DNA of 64,000 nucleotides from Marinoscillum sp. (GTDB taxonomy: Bacteria > Bacteroidota > Bacteroidia > Cytophagales > Cyclobacteriaceae), in NCBI GenBank assembly GCA_024305105.1, contig JAMWZA010000009.1, positions 1-64,000 of the forward strand, given 5' to 3'. A model generated the notes under the pieces. It was not told the origin of the DNA, made no database searches, and was given only the letters and a program-made list of their open reading frames with translations. Of the stretch, positions 1 to 6,560 are shown piece by piece. The translations under genes and the position numbers were made by a program. How positions within the stretch are numbered: position 1 is the first letter of the stretch; each line of letters starts with the position of its first letter.

Positions 1-175
1 AAGAGTAAGATTTCTCCTGTGGTCGAAAAGACAGTTTTTGGGCTCTTTTGAATTCATTTTATCAATTGCCTTATAGAACTTAGACTAATATTGTATTTAT
101 TTAATATTAATTTATATTTTAATAACATTTTATGGTGCTTCATGTTTAGTTTGGTATACATCAAAACCGCTAATC

Positions 176-901
176 ATGAAACGCCATTTTTTATTTTTGA
201 GTGTCATCACACTACTTTCTGGCTGTAGTTCGAATAACAAAAACATAGTCACCGACGCTAACGTAACAGTCAGCGATCAGCGAAAACCGAAACCTTCCAA
301 AGCGTATATCCCAAAAACGGGATCAATAGAAACATTGGCTTCTGACACCACCAGCGCATATAAAAGTACTTTTCAAGGTAAATACCTGGTAGCTGACAAA
401 TACGTATTGGATGTGGAAGCCAATGACCGTGAAACCACCATCAACTGGAGCGGATTCGATCAGATTCTCTACCGAAATGAAAAGTGTAGCTTCAAGAACC
501 TCATCTGCTTTTCCTCCTCAAATCCGGAATATGGCAAGTTCTTTATGAATGTTAAATCAGGTAAGCTCTTGCACCAGATTGTCGAAAAACCCGGTGATAC
601 GCTGTATTATGAAGTCAGAGAATTGGAAAAGGAACCGGAATACCCCAGCGATTTTAATGGATACTATTCAATCATAAGCCCCAGGCAAGATTCCATTAAG
701 TTTATGATGAAAGCCCAAAGCCCGTTTCGCTATGAGTATTCGCTGGATACCGGCAAAAAAAGGCTTGTTTACTACCGTGGGCGAGATGAAGTAGGACTTA
801 TGCATTACAGCAATGCCCTCACTATGAACTCCGATCACCTGTCTGGTCTCTATAAATGGAATGACGACTCGAATGGAACGGTGGTGAAGCTGGTGGAGTG
901 A
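176..901 (+). CDS. Lipoprotein of unknown function
   Basis: A 241-residue protein with a short lipoprotein signal: basic MKRH start, hydrophobic stretch, then lipobox LLSGC with Cys17 as the likely lipidated residue, followed by a Ser/Asn-rich stretch. This predicts an exported, membrane-anchored lipoprotein. The mature part is polar and aromatic-rich with no motif I recognise. Residues near 155-165 (DFNGYYSI) and at the C terminus (LSGLYKWNDDSNGTVVKLVE) look like beta-strand segments. It is monocistronic in this window, preceded by an AT-rich stretch (60-140) that probably holds its promoter. The start is fixed by the signal peptide. I do not recognise the family and assign no function. Confidence 0.75.
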   Translation: MKRHFLFLSVITLLSGCSSNNKNIVTDANVTVSDQRKPKPSKAYIPKTGSIETLASDTTSAYKSTFQGKYLVADKYVLDVEANDRETTINWSGFDQILYRNEKCSFKNLICFSSSNPEYGKFFMNVKSGKLLHQIVEKPGDTLYYEVRELEKEPEYPSDFNGYYSIISPRQDSIKFMMKAQSPFRYEYSLDTGKKRLVYYRGRDEVGLMHYSNALTMNSDHLSGLYKWNDDSNGTVVKLVE

Positions 902-1019
902 ATTAGAACGGAAAGCAAGCTTTACTTTAAAAGTTAAGTCAACCTGTTTTAGGTCGGGGTAGATAGCTAAGTCGGCATATAATCGCTAGCACCCGTTAGT
1001 TTCGGTCTCTATTTTCAAT

Positions 1020-1027
1020 TATCTTTG
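1020..1027 (+). promoter_or_regulatory. Putative Bacteroidota -7 promoter element (TAnnTTTG)
   Basis: TATCTTTG is an exact match to the TAnnTTTG -7 consensus of Bacteroidota sigma factors. A weak TTTC sits about 16 bases upstream where TTTG is expected. The element ends only 5 bases before the antitoxin ATG at 1033, so the transcript would be nearly leaderless. A short motif match alone is weak evidence. Confidence 0.3.
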
Positions 1028-1032
1028 ATTTT

Positions 1033-1254
1033 ATGAGTTCAATTGTAATAAATCCGAAAAGCAAAAAGGAGCTTCAATTCATCTCAGAATTGCTTGATAA
1101 GTTAGGCGTTCGCTCGAAAGTCCTATCTGATGCAGAATTGGAAGATCTGGGATTGTCTTTAATGATGAAAGAAGTTGACCGTTCGGATGTTGCCTTAGAA
1201 GACGAGATTATGTCAAAACTTAATGGAGGTAATATTCCTCAAAAAGTTCAGTAA
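1033..1254 (+). CDS. Antitoxin-like small protein (orphaned TA antitoxin)
   Basis: A 73-residue acidic protein. The N-terminal half resembles small Bacteroidota antitoxins of RelE/ParE-type modules (pattern xxIxxxxKSKKELQFISELLDKLGV). The C-terminal half has a conserved-looking LEDLGLSLMMKEVDRSD segment followed by EDEIMSKLNGG. The supporting context is a second reading frame beginning at 1223, inside the last 32 bases of this gene. It starts like a RelE/ParE toxin but stops early, so this looks like the surviving antitoxin of a decayed pair. The family call is by pattern, not by search. It could also be a free-standing regulator. Confidence 0.6.
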   Translation: MSSIVINPKSKKELQFISELLDKLGVRSKVLSDAELEDLGLSLMMKEVDRSDVALEDEIMSKLNGGNIPQKVQ

Positions 1255-1301
1255 GGACCTTGACAAGATCAAAAATTCATAATGAAATAACAAGGTTTTG
1301 A
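1223..1301 (+). pseudogene. Remnant of RelE/ParE-type toxin N terminus
   Basis: From the ATG at 1223 (overlapping the antitoxin gene) translation gives MEVIFLKKFSKDLDKIKNS and then TAA at 1280. The segment xVIFLKKFSKDLDKIKN is typical of the first strand-helix of RelE/ParE toxins. Shifting frame at about 1277 continues with HNEITRF to a TGA at 1299, as if one or more bases were lost. Nothing toxin-like follows, because the tandem-repeat island starts at about 1315. I read this as a truncated, frameshifted toxin. Confidence 0.55.
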
Positions 1302-1314
1302 CACCACAGCGCTA

Positions 1315-1336
1315 ATTCGGATTTGCAATCCCGATG
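1315..1336. repeat. Left palindromic end of repeat island 1
   Basis: An imperfect palindrome (ATTCGGATT-TGC-AATCCCGAT). It nearly matches the perfect 9-bp-stem, 3-nt-loop palindrome at 4130-4150 that opens the second island. It lies directly after the toxin remnant and 45 bases before the 21-bp tandem array. Confidence 0.6.
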
Positions 1337-1380
1337 GGCTACTAAATAACGCTTTGGTTTTCAAAAATTCGCAATCATTC

Positions 1381-1611
1381 CATGATTTTCTTCCCTTAAA
1401 TGATCATTTTCTCATCCCAAGTGGGTATTTTCTAGAGGGAGACGGGCATTTTTTGATTCCGAACGAGCATTTTTTAGTTAGAAATGGTCATTTTTTGATT
1501 TGGGATAGGCATTTTCTTCTCGAAAACGGTCGTTTATTAGCAGCAAATGGTCCTATTTTAATCGGTGTTAGTCATTTTTTAATTCCAGATGGTCATTTTT
1601 GGGCAACGGCA
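1381..1611. repeat. 21-bp degenerate tandem repeat, 11 units
   Basis: Eleven consecutive 21-base units with no length change (1381, 1402, 1423 and so on to 1591). Each is built on nnTCATTTTnTnATnnnnAT. Because 21 is a multiple of 3, one frame stays open (1354-1716, TTG start) and reads heptapeptides of the form xGHFLIP. I treat the open frame as a by-product of the period: there is no ATG or ribosome-binding signal, it runs into the right palindromic end, and the composition is low complexity. The array is flanked by palindromes at 1315 and 1691. Confidence 0.8.
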
Positions 1612-1690
1612 TCTAATGACTACTTAATAAACGGAATCAGGAGACACTCCTTAGCGCAAGCATCAACTTATACTCCAAAACTATCAACTC

Positions 1691-1788
1691 ATTCGAACTT
1701 GCAATCCGAATGGTAGAGTATTGGATTTACAAATCCTGTTAATGATTAAATACTACTAGTGGATTTCAAATCACGAAGAACTGGGCAA
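1691..1788. repeat. Right end module of repeat island 1
   Basis: Three elements in order: an imperfect palindrome ATTCGAACTTGCAATCCGAAT broken here as 1691-1711; GGATTTACAAATCC (1723-1736); and GGATTTCAAATC (1761-1772), ending near CGAAGAACTGGG. The same order of parts, with TAATGATTAA between the second and third, recurs at 4406-4536. This shows the two islands belong to one repeat family. The remaining bases to 1855 show nothing else. Confidence 0.7.
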
Positions 1789-1854
1789 GTTTTAGTTGTA
1801 CAGTTTAGGGTCGCTTATACTCATTGCTTTATGATATCTCGTTTCAAGCAGTAG

Positions 1855-2265
1855 TTATCCTTCATTTTCTTCAAACCACTTGACAATAGCCGGCATATTT
1901 CGTTCAAATCCACCAGGAATAAAGAAATTCAACAAGCCAACTCTCTTATCCGTTTGATTTTTAAAGTCGTGCAATGTTTTGGCAGGTATCCTCAGAAATG
2001 TTCCTTTGTCAGCGGTTAACCATTTATCGCCTACGAGTATTGAGGCCGTTCCTTCTAAAACATAAAACACTTCATCATTATCTTCATGTAGATGAGCCCC
2101 AGGACCATCGGAGCTAGGATCAAGCCACCATTCTGAAATACTATACTGCTCATTTGTTTCGTTCTCGTCAGCTTTAAATATGGCGGTCATAGGACCACAG
2201 TTGTAAACTCGTCCTTGCCCAGCTGGCAGAATCAATGCGTCTGTATGACTTTCCTTATGCTTCAT
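1855..2265 (-). CDS. Cupin domain-containing protein
   Basis: A 136-residue single-domain cupin. Cupin motif 1 is seen as GAHLHEDNDEVFYVLEG (His, His and Glu metal ligands, roughly residues 77-93). Motif 2 is IPAKTLHDFKN with the fourth ligand His. No signal peptide, so cytoplasmic. Small cupins of this type bind a divalent metal and act as dioxygenases, isomerases or ligand sensors. The substrate cannot be read from the sequence. It is in the same orientation as the VOC protein upstream (54-base gap), with which it may be co-transcribed. Start: ATG at 2265 gives MKHKESHTD. Confidence 0.85.
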   Translation of the reverse strand: MKHKESHTDALILPAGQGRVYNCGPMTAIFKADENETNEQYSISEWWLDPSSDGPGAHLHEDNDEVFYVLEGTASILVGDKWLTADKGTFLRIPAKTLHDFKNQTDKRVGLLNFFIPGGFERNMPAIVKWFEENEG

Positions 2266-2319
2266 TATTCACTTGTTTGACCATTAAACACTTGCTTAAC
2301 GAGTATTTATACACAAATT

Positions 2320-2853
2320 CTATTTTTGATATGCTCCAGAAGAATACGTTAATTCATAACTGTGAGTATAGATTTCGAAAACTATGCCAAATGGATCTTC
2401 AACATATACCATTTTATAGGGCTTCTCATTCGGGTAATACTCCCGTATTGGCATTCGTTGTTTTCCGCCATATTCAACTATTCTTTTTGTCAAAGCTTCA
2501 ATGTTTGGGTCCTGAACGCAAAAGTGGAAAAGGCCAGTATTGAAAGGGTTGAACTCTGGAGATTCCTTGATTCCTTGTGGAAAGGAAAACAACTCTATCC
2601 CAATTCCATCAGACGTAGCTAAGTGCGCAATTTCAAATTCTTTCCAGTCTTCCCCAAATACGTCAATGCACATTTGTCCTATTGCCGTATCTCTTTCTTT
2701 AGAAACGTTTGAAGGAGGCATAATTACATACCACCCCATTACTTCTTGATAGAACTCAACTGCCTTCTTTATATCAGGTACGGTAATCCCTATATGTGAA
2801 AATGTTCTTGGGTATTTACTTTCTTTCATATTATTTGATTTAATTGAAGACAA
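2320..2853 (-). CDS. VOC (glyoxalase/dioxygenase fold) family protein
   Basis: A 177-residue protein with one vicinal-oxygen-chelate unit made of two beta-alpha-beta-beta-beta halves. The first starts with FSHIGITVPDIKKAVEFYQEVMGW. The second has FHFCVQDPNIEALTKRIVEYGG and ends with YVEDPFGIVFEIYTHSYE. The metal positions His (SHIG), His (LFHFCV) and Glu (FEIYT) are present as in glyoxalase I-like enzymes. The ATG at 2829 (ninth codon, MKESKYPRTFSHIG) is an equally good start. It probably precedes the cupin in a two-gene unit. The substrate is unknown. Confidence 0.85.
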   Translation of the reverse strand: MSSIKSNNMKESKYPRTFSHIGITVPDIKKAVEFYQEVMGWYVIMPPSNVSKERDTAIGQMCIDVFGEDWKEFEIAHLATSDGIGIELFSFPQGIKESPEFNPFNTGLFHFCVQDPNIEALTKRIVEYGGKQRMPIREYYPNEKPYKMVYVEDPFGIVFEIYTHSYELTYSSGAYQK

Positions 2854-3164
2854 TGACTAGATATAACAGTTCCAGAGTAAAGAATACTTACATCTCCTGG
2901 ATTTACAGTTATTGCAGAGCGCAAATGCCTATTATTTCCCATTAAGCTAAACCTTCCGGAATAACTTTTTTCTTAATCAATAGGGAATCTAAGCATTTTT
3001 ATTCTGCGTTTTCCTTCTCTTTGATTTTGCTTTGAAGTTCAGTTTGACAGGTCTCACGATCATCTCTAATTCAGCTTCCGGTTCCAATCTAAAATCTGCG
3101 AAGGTCATGTCCTCAAGTTGCGCAATTGAGCATAAGGCTCAACTAAAATGAGTATGCGCCACAG
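2854..3164. other. Intergenic stretch with no clear gene except one weak small ORF
   Basis: A 311-base gap between the VOC gene and the HigA-like gene. Apart from the 39-codon minus-strand frame listed separately (2989-3108), I see no RNA gene, repeat or strong hairpin. It may contain decayed accessory DNA. Confidence 0.5.
2989..3108 (-). CDS. Possible 39-residue small protein or gene remnant
   Basis: An ATG-started minus-strand frame reading MTFADFRLEPEAELEMIVRP and continuing with a very basic tail (KAKSKRRKTQNKNA). It lies downstream of the antitoxin gene in the same direction. The acidic-then-basic layout looks protein-like rather than random, but there is no recognised family and no clear ribosome-binding site. 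It could be the 3' end of a lost gene of the accessory region. Confidence 0.25.
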   Translation of the reverse strand: MTFADFRLEPEAELEMIVRPVKLNFKAKSKRRKTQNKNA

Positions 3165-3476
3165 TTAAGCAATGTCAAGTTCGTTATTTAGAAGTTCAAC
3201 TTTGAAGTTGACTTTTGCCTTTAAAGCTTCGAAAACCTTCAGAATGGTTTCAATGGTTACGTTTTTAGCGTTGTTCTCAAGCTTTGAAATCTGTGATTTT
3301 CTCACACCAATTAGCTCTCCAAGTTGCTCTTGAGTTAAGTGGCGTTCCTTGCGAGCAGTCTTGATCATATCTCCAATGAGTTCAAGTTTGAGCTCAAATT
3401 CATATTGATCTCTTCGAGGAGTTCCAATCTTACCGATTAGCAAATCCTGGGCTTCATCTAAAGTGTATGATTTCAT
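3165..3476 (-). CDS. XRE-family HTH antitoxin (HigA-like)
   Basis: A 103-residue protein with a helix-turn-helix at about residues 33-88: IKTARKERHLTQEQLGELIG-VRKSQISKLENNAKNVTIETILKVFEAL. This is the classic XRE/HigA arrangement. The N-terminal 30 residues resemble the linker of antitoxins paired with Gp49-type toxins. Its ATG overlaps the last 4 bases of the toxin gene (ATGA), so translation is coupled. In this family the antitoxin follows the toxin and represses the operon while neutralising the toxin. Both parts of the pair look intact. Confidence 0.85.
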   Translation of the reverse strand: MKSYTLDEAQDLLIGKIGTPRRDQYEFELKLELIGDMIKTARKERHLTQEQLGELIGVRKSQISKLENNAKNVTIETILKVFEALKAKVNFKVELLNNELDIA

Positions 3477-3841
3477 TTTCGTTTCTTTTTTCGTTCAAAG
3501 CCTGCCTGCCGGTAGGCAAGGTATTCAGTCCTTATTTGTTCGGCTTTCTCAATCTCTTTCGGACTAATCTTGTCCGTTTTCTTGACAAAACCATGAGTTC
3601 CACAAACCAGTGTCATTTGGTTGTTCTCCTTGTCCCAAAAAGCAAGAACCCTATACTGAAGTCCTGCGTACTTGGTTCGGAATTCCCAAATGTTCTGATT
3701 TAGCTTTTTGAAAAGCTTGGGGTCATTCAACACTTGAGCTTTTCGAATATTGTAGAGTATCTTGTTTTGAACTTTATCATTTTGGCTCTTGATAAATCCG
3801 AATGCCTCTTCCAATAATTTGATCTCAAACTTTTTCTCCAC
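3473..3841 (-). CDS. RelE/ParE superfamily toxin (HigB/Gp49-like)
   Basis: A 122-residue basic protein of the phage-derived Gp49-like/HigB group: KLFKKLNQNIWEFRTKYAGLQYRVLAFWDKENNQMTLVCGTHGFVKKTDKISPKEIEKAEQIR, given here in order rather than as one block, spans about residues 43-106. The pattern WEFR...YRVLAFWD...HGFVKKT is diagnostic for the toxin fold, a ribosome-dependent or free mRNase. Toxin-first order and a 4-base overlap with the XRE gene fit HigBA. The start is GTG at 3841. The last 15 or so residues (AYRQAGFERKKKRK) are encoded partly by a palindromic repeat, so the C terminus may have been altered by its insertion. Confidence 0.85.
   Translation of the reverse strand: MEKKFEIKLLEEAFGFIKSQNDKVQNKILYNIRKAQVLNDPKLFKKLNQNIWEFRTKYAGLQYRVLAFWDKENNQMTLVCGTHGFVKKTDKISPKEIEKAEQIRTEYLAYRQAGFERKKKRK
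3504..3517. repeat. Palindromic GCCTGCCGGTAGGC element inside toxin gene
   Basis: A near-perfect palindrome with central CCGG, preceded by a CCTG direct repeat (CCTGCCTGCCGG). I know similar CTACCGGCAGGCAGG-type sequences as dispersed short repeats in Bacteroidota. Here it lies within the 3' coding end of the toxin, so it either inserted there or is tolerated as coding sequence. Confidence 0.4.
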
Positions 3842-4129
3842 TAAATCAACATTATAGAATACAAGACAAAGTTAGATAAAGTTTCAATAAAGGGAAACCT
3901 TAATCCATGAATGATTTCCGGTGTTCAGAAGATCTTCCGGTGCGTAATAAGTTGTCGCTGTATTGAAGGCTAGAATCTGTTGCTGTGAACCTAGATAAAA
4001 GCAAGTTCACATATGCGTTCCATACATATTATTAAGTTGCGTTTAGGTTTCTGTCCGCTTTGATAGTTCGTTCGATTGCTTGAATGTCCGTTCGAAGAGT
4101 TAAACCGCCGGTTACAGAGTCTAATGCTC
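3842..4129. other. Gene-free stretch leading into repeat island 2
   Basis: No coding frame I believe. Short GTCCG/GTTCGTTCGA look-alikes at about 4050-4100 may be a decayed further tandem array with a roughly 20-base spacing. TTCCGGTG occurs twice (about 3916 and 3938). The open minus-strand frame at 3991-4233 is explained by the repeats. Confidence 0.4.
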
Positions 4130-4150
4130 ATTCGGATTTGCAATCCGAAT
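4130..4150. repeat. Left palindromic end of repeat island 2
   Basis: A perfect palindrome: ATTCGGATT, loop TGC, AATCCGAAT. It is followed at 4161-4175 by TTGGATTGACAACCC, a degenerate form of the GGATTTACAAATCC motif. It matches the left end of island 1 (1315) and, less closely, the right-end palindromes at 1691 and 4406. Hairpins of this kind resemble REP-type elements, but no transposase lies nearby. Confidence 0.7.
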
Positions 4151-4183
4151 GGTAGCGTATTGGATTGACAACCCGAAGAGCTC

Positions 4184-4388
4184 GGCTCAAAACTGCAGTT
4201 TTGGTGTTTTCTAATCTTCCGGATAGCCCACAACTCCAGGTCTGGGCATTCTTACACCTCCAGAAAGCAGAAAACTCCAGTTTTGGGCATTCCTGAATTT
4301 CCGGAAGGTAGCCAACTCCAGTTTTGAACGTTCCTACGCCACGGGAGACGTAAAATCTCCAGTTTTGATCAAAGTCAATAAGCTAGAA
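4184..4388. repeat. 41-bp degenerate tandem repeat, 5 units
   Basis: Five consecutive 41-base units (4184, 4225, 4266, 4307, 4348) sharing AACTCCAGTTTTG at positions 9-21 of the unit and TTCCGGAA-like ends. No length variation is seen. The array is not coding: it has stop codons in most frames, and the minus frame across it has no start context. It sits in the same position relative to the end palindromes as the 21-bp array of island 1. Confidence 0.75.
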
Positions 4389-4405
4389 GGACTGTAGTCA
4401 AGCTT

Positions 4406-4536
4406 ATTCGAACTTGCGAACCGAATTGAAGAGTTCTGTTGGATTTACAAATCCCACTAATGATTAATTACTTCAAAAGGATTTCAAATCCTCACTCTCT
4501 TTTGCTTCGTGATTTCAAATCCCGAGGAGCTGGGGG
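4406..4536. repeat. Right end module of repeat island 2
   Basis: The same order of parts as at 1691-1788: palindrome ATTCGAACTTGCGAACCGAAT split here as 4406-4426; GGATTTACAAATCC at 4441-4454; TAATGATTAA; GGATTTCAAATCC at 4479-4491; then an extra GATTTCAAATC at 4511-4521; and a CGAGGAGCTGGG end. The extra copy makes this module about 30 bases longer than in island 1. It ends 12 bases before the mod stop codon. Confidence 0.7.
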
Positions 4537-4547
4537 TCTTGGTGGCA

Positions 4548-6557
4548 TTATTCAAACAATTTTATGGTTTCGTCACCGCTAATGTTTCTAATTTTCAGTC
4601 TTAGCGGTTTTTTGTCTGCTGAAATTTTACTGTCCCAAAAGTCTTTCGTTTTCTGTCCGTTTAATGAAATGTAACCAAGTTTGTCAATCTTGATTTCTGA
4701 ACTGCTTGTCCAAACGCCTTCTGCATTTTCGCAATCGAGAGAAAGGTATTCTATCAGTTCCAAGCCTTCTTCACTAATGGTAATGGGCGAAAACTTTTTG
4801 CCTTTGTTAATCGCTTGAAGATTTCCTTTCTCGTTAAAATCATTGATTTTCTGATTGAGACGGTCACTCACGAATTTGATAATTTCAACTTCAAAGCCTT
4901 CTTTGGTTTGGGTAGTTTGGGTTTCTACTTCATCTTCAACTACAATGGCGTGAAGGATTTCTTTTAAATCCTTTAGCTCAATAGCAGTTTGCGTTGCGTT
5001 GTTGTCTTTGATAAATTTTTCCAACTCTTTGCGGTTATCCACATCTACATAATAGACAATGGCTTTTTGAGCATTGATTTCTAATTTTTGAATTTCTTCA
5101 TTGATGATTCTGTTTACAGCAGGAATATCCAAAACTTTTTCAGAGCCGTCTATTAAGTTTGGAACGTAAACGGGAACTGTACCTAACTTACTGTCTTGCA
5201 AAGCACCAAACCAAAATTTTCCAACGCCTGGTACTTTTTGTTGCAAGCCTGGAATGAGTTTAGCCAACTTGTCCATAGTTTGCTGTGGATTGCGAAACAA
5301 GCTAACACCGTCTTTGATTTCTAAAATCTGAAAACTGGCACCTGATTCCACTAAACGGTCTCTTACAGTCAAGATACTGTTAAGACCTATATCTGCATGT
5401 ATAAATTTCCTACCCAAATCATGTGCAACTTTGGCAGTAACTCCACTGCCGCCAAAAAAATCAGCGACAACCATTTCTTCATTAGAACTAGATTCAATTA
5501 CCCTTTTTAGTAATGACTCAGGTTTTTGTGTTGCATAATCAACCCTTTCGTTCGATGTAGGCGAAACTCTCCATACATCATTCCACATATCGGTAACTGA
5601 TTTTCCAGGAGCTTCATCCAAGTATATAATTTGGCTTAAGCTTTTACCAGTACTGCTTTTAACAACTTTTCCTTCATCAAATAATTTTTGCATCTTTTCT
5701 TTAGAAAAGCGCCAATATCCCTTAATACCTTCAAATTCGTAATAAGGATTACCTTTTGAAGCACCGCCAGGGCCGTCAACTGGTGCTAAACGATACTTTC
5801 TACCTTCTTTTGTTTCATATTTATAATCACGTTTAATAGTTGTTTCTGAATATGGAGTATGTAACGGATTCCATACTGCACCCTCACCTATTCGGTAGTA
5901 AAAAATCATATCTACAACTCTCCCAAAATGACTTGATCCTTGGCCTGAATCACCATGAGCATGTGACCGCATCCATGAAATGTGATTTATAAAGTTGTCA
6001 TCACCAAATACCTCATCCATTAAAACTTTACCATAATGACCAATATGTGAGTCTAAGTGAAGAAAAATTGAAGCATTTTCTTTCATTATTGATTTTATAG
6101 CGCTTAAATTCTCATACAACCAATTTAGATAGAGCTCCTTTTGCCAAATATCGCCATACATAGTTTCTTCAAAGAATCTAAATTCATCGTCTCCTAATTC
6201 TTCTTTAGCAACTTTAATTTTTTCTGCTAGTTTCGGATTACGTCTAATGAAAACTTTTTTGGCATAATCTGCACCGCTTGCAAAAGGTGGGTCTATGTAA
6301 ACCAAATCCACTTTAATGCCTTGCTCCTTCAGATATGCGCAAGCAGATAGGCACTCGCCACGTATCACCAAGTTTTCACTTTCTTCACCTACTTGTTCTT
6401 GTTTTTCCACTTCGTAGTAAGGCATTCCACGCATGATTTTAGAAATCACCTTGTCGTTATCACGGTAACGCAATACACGTTGGGTGCGGCTAATGTTGTT
6501 TAGCACAGCCTGACCTTCTACGGTATTGGGCACGTATGGTGTGTATTTTATTGGCAT
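4548..6557 (-). CDS. mod: Type III restriction-modification DNA methyltransferase (Mod)
   Basis: A 669-residue N6-adenine methyltransferase of beta-class motif order. The catalytic motif IV DPPF lies at residues 89-92 (VYIDPPFASGADYA). The AdoMet-binding FFGGSG is at 367-372, preceded by the motif X-like TQKPESLLKRVIE. The target-recognition region lies between. The C-terminal 250 residues are a Mod-specific extension. It would methylate adenine in a specific site and act with Res as a type III complex. It is the last gene of the xre-res-mod operon, starting 3 bases after the res stop. I looked for simple-sequence tracts as seen in phase-variable mod genes and saw none. Confidence 0.92.
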   Translation of the reverse strand: MPIKYTPYVPNTVEGQAVLNNISRTQRVLRYRDNDKVISKIMRGMPYYEVEKQEQVGEESENLVIRGECLSACAYLKEQGIKVDLVYIDPPFASGADYAKKVFIRRNPKLAEKIKVAKEELGDDEFRFFEETMYGDIWQKELYLNWLYENLSAIKSIMKENASIFLHLDSHIGHYGKVLMDEVFGDDNFINHISWMRSHAHGDSGQGSSHFGRVVDMIFYYRIGEGAVWNPLHTPYSETTIKRDYKYETKEGRKYRLAPVDGPGGASKGNPYYEFEGIKGYWRFSKEKMQKLFDEGKVVKSSTGKSLSQIIYLDEAPGKSVTDMWNDVWRVSPTSNERVDYATQKPESLLKRVIESSSNEEMVVADFFGGSGVTAKVAHDLGRKFIHADIGLNSILTVRDRLVESGASFQILEIKDGVSLFRNPQQTMDKLAKLIPGLQQKVPGVGKFWFGALQDSKLGTVPVYVPNLIDGSEKVLDIPAVNRIINEEIQKLEINAQKAIVYYVDVDNRKELEKFIKDNNATQTAIELKDLKEILHAIVVEDEVETQTTQTKEGFEVEIIKFVSDRLNQKINDFNEKGNLQAINKGKKFSPITISEEGLELIEYLSLDCENAEGVWTSSSEIKIDKLGYISLNGQKTKDFWDSKISADKKPLRLKIRNISGDETIKLFE

Positions 6558-6560
6558 ATC

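Noticed and set aside
1354-1716. Open frame of 120 codons with xGHFLIP heptapeptides
   Set aside because: It is the product of a 21-bp tandem repeat staying in frame, starts only with TTG, has no ribosome-binding site and runs into a palindromic end. Kept as a repeat, not a gene.
2235-2749. Three plus-strand frames over the VOC gene
   Set aside because: Shadows of the minus-strand VOC and cupin genes, whose motifs are clear.
3991-4233. Minus-strand frame of 80 codons
   Set aside because: It spans the left end and first units of the 41-bp array; low-complexity composition and no family.
4184-4388. CRISPR array?
   Set aside because: Units are contiguous and diverged with no unique spacers, and no cas gene is near. 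The same holds for the 21-bp array at 1381.
4548-6557. Phase-variable mod gene
   Set aside because: No homopolymer or short tandem tract was found in the gene or its start region.
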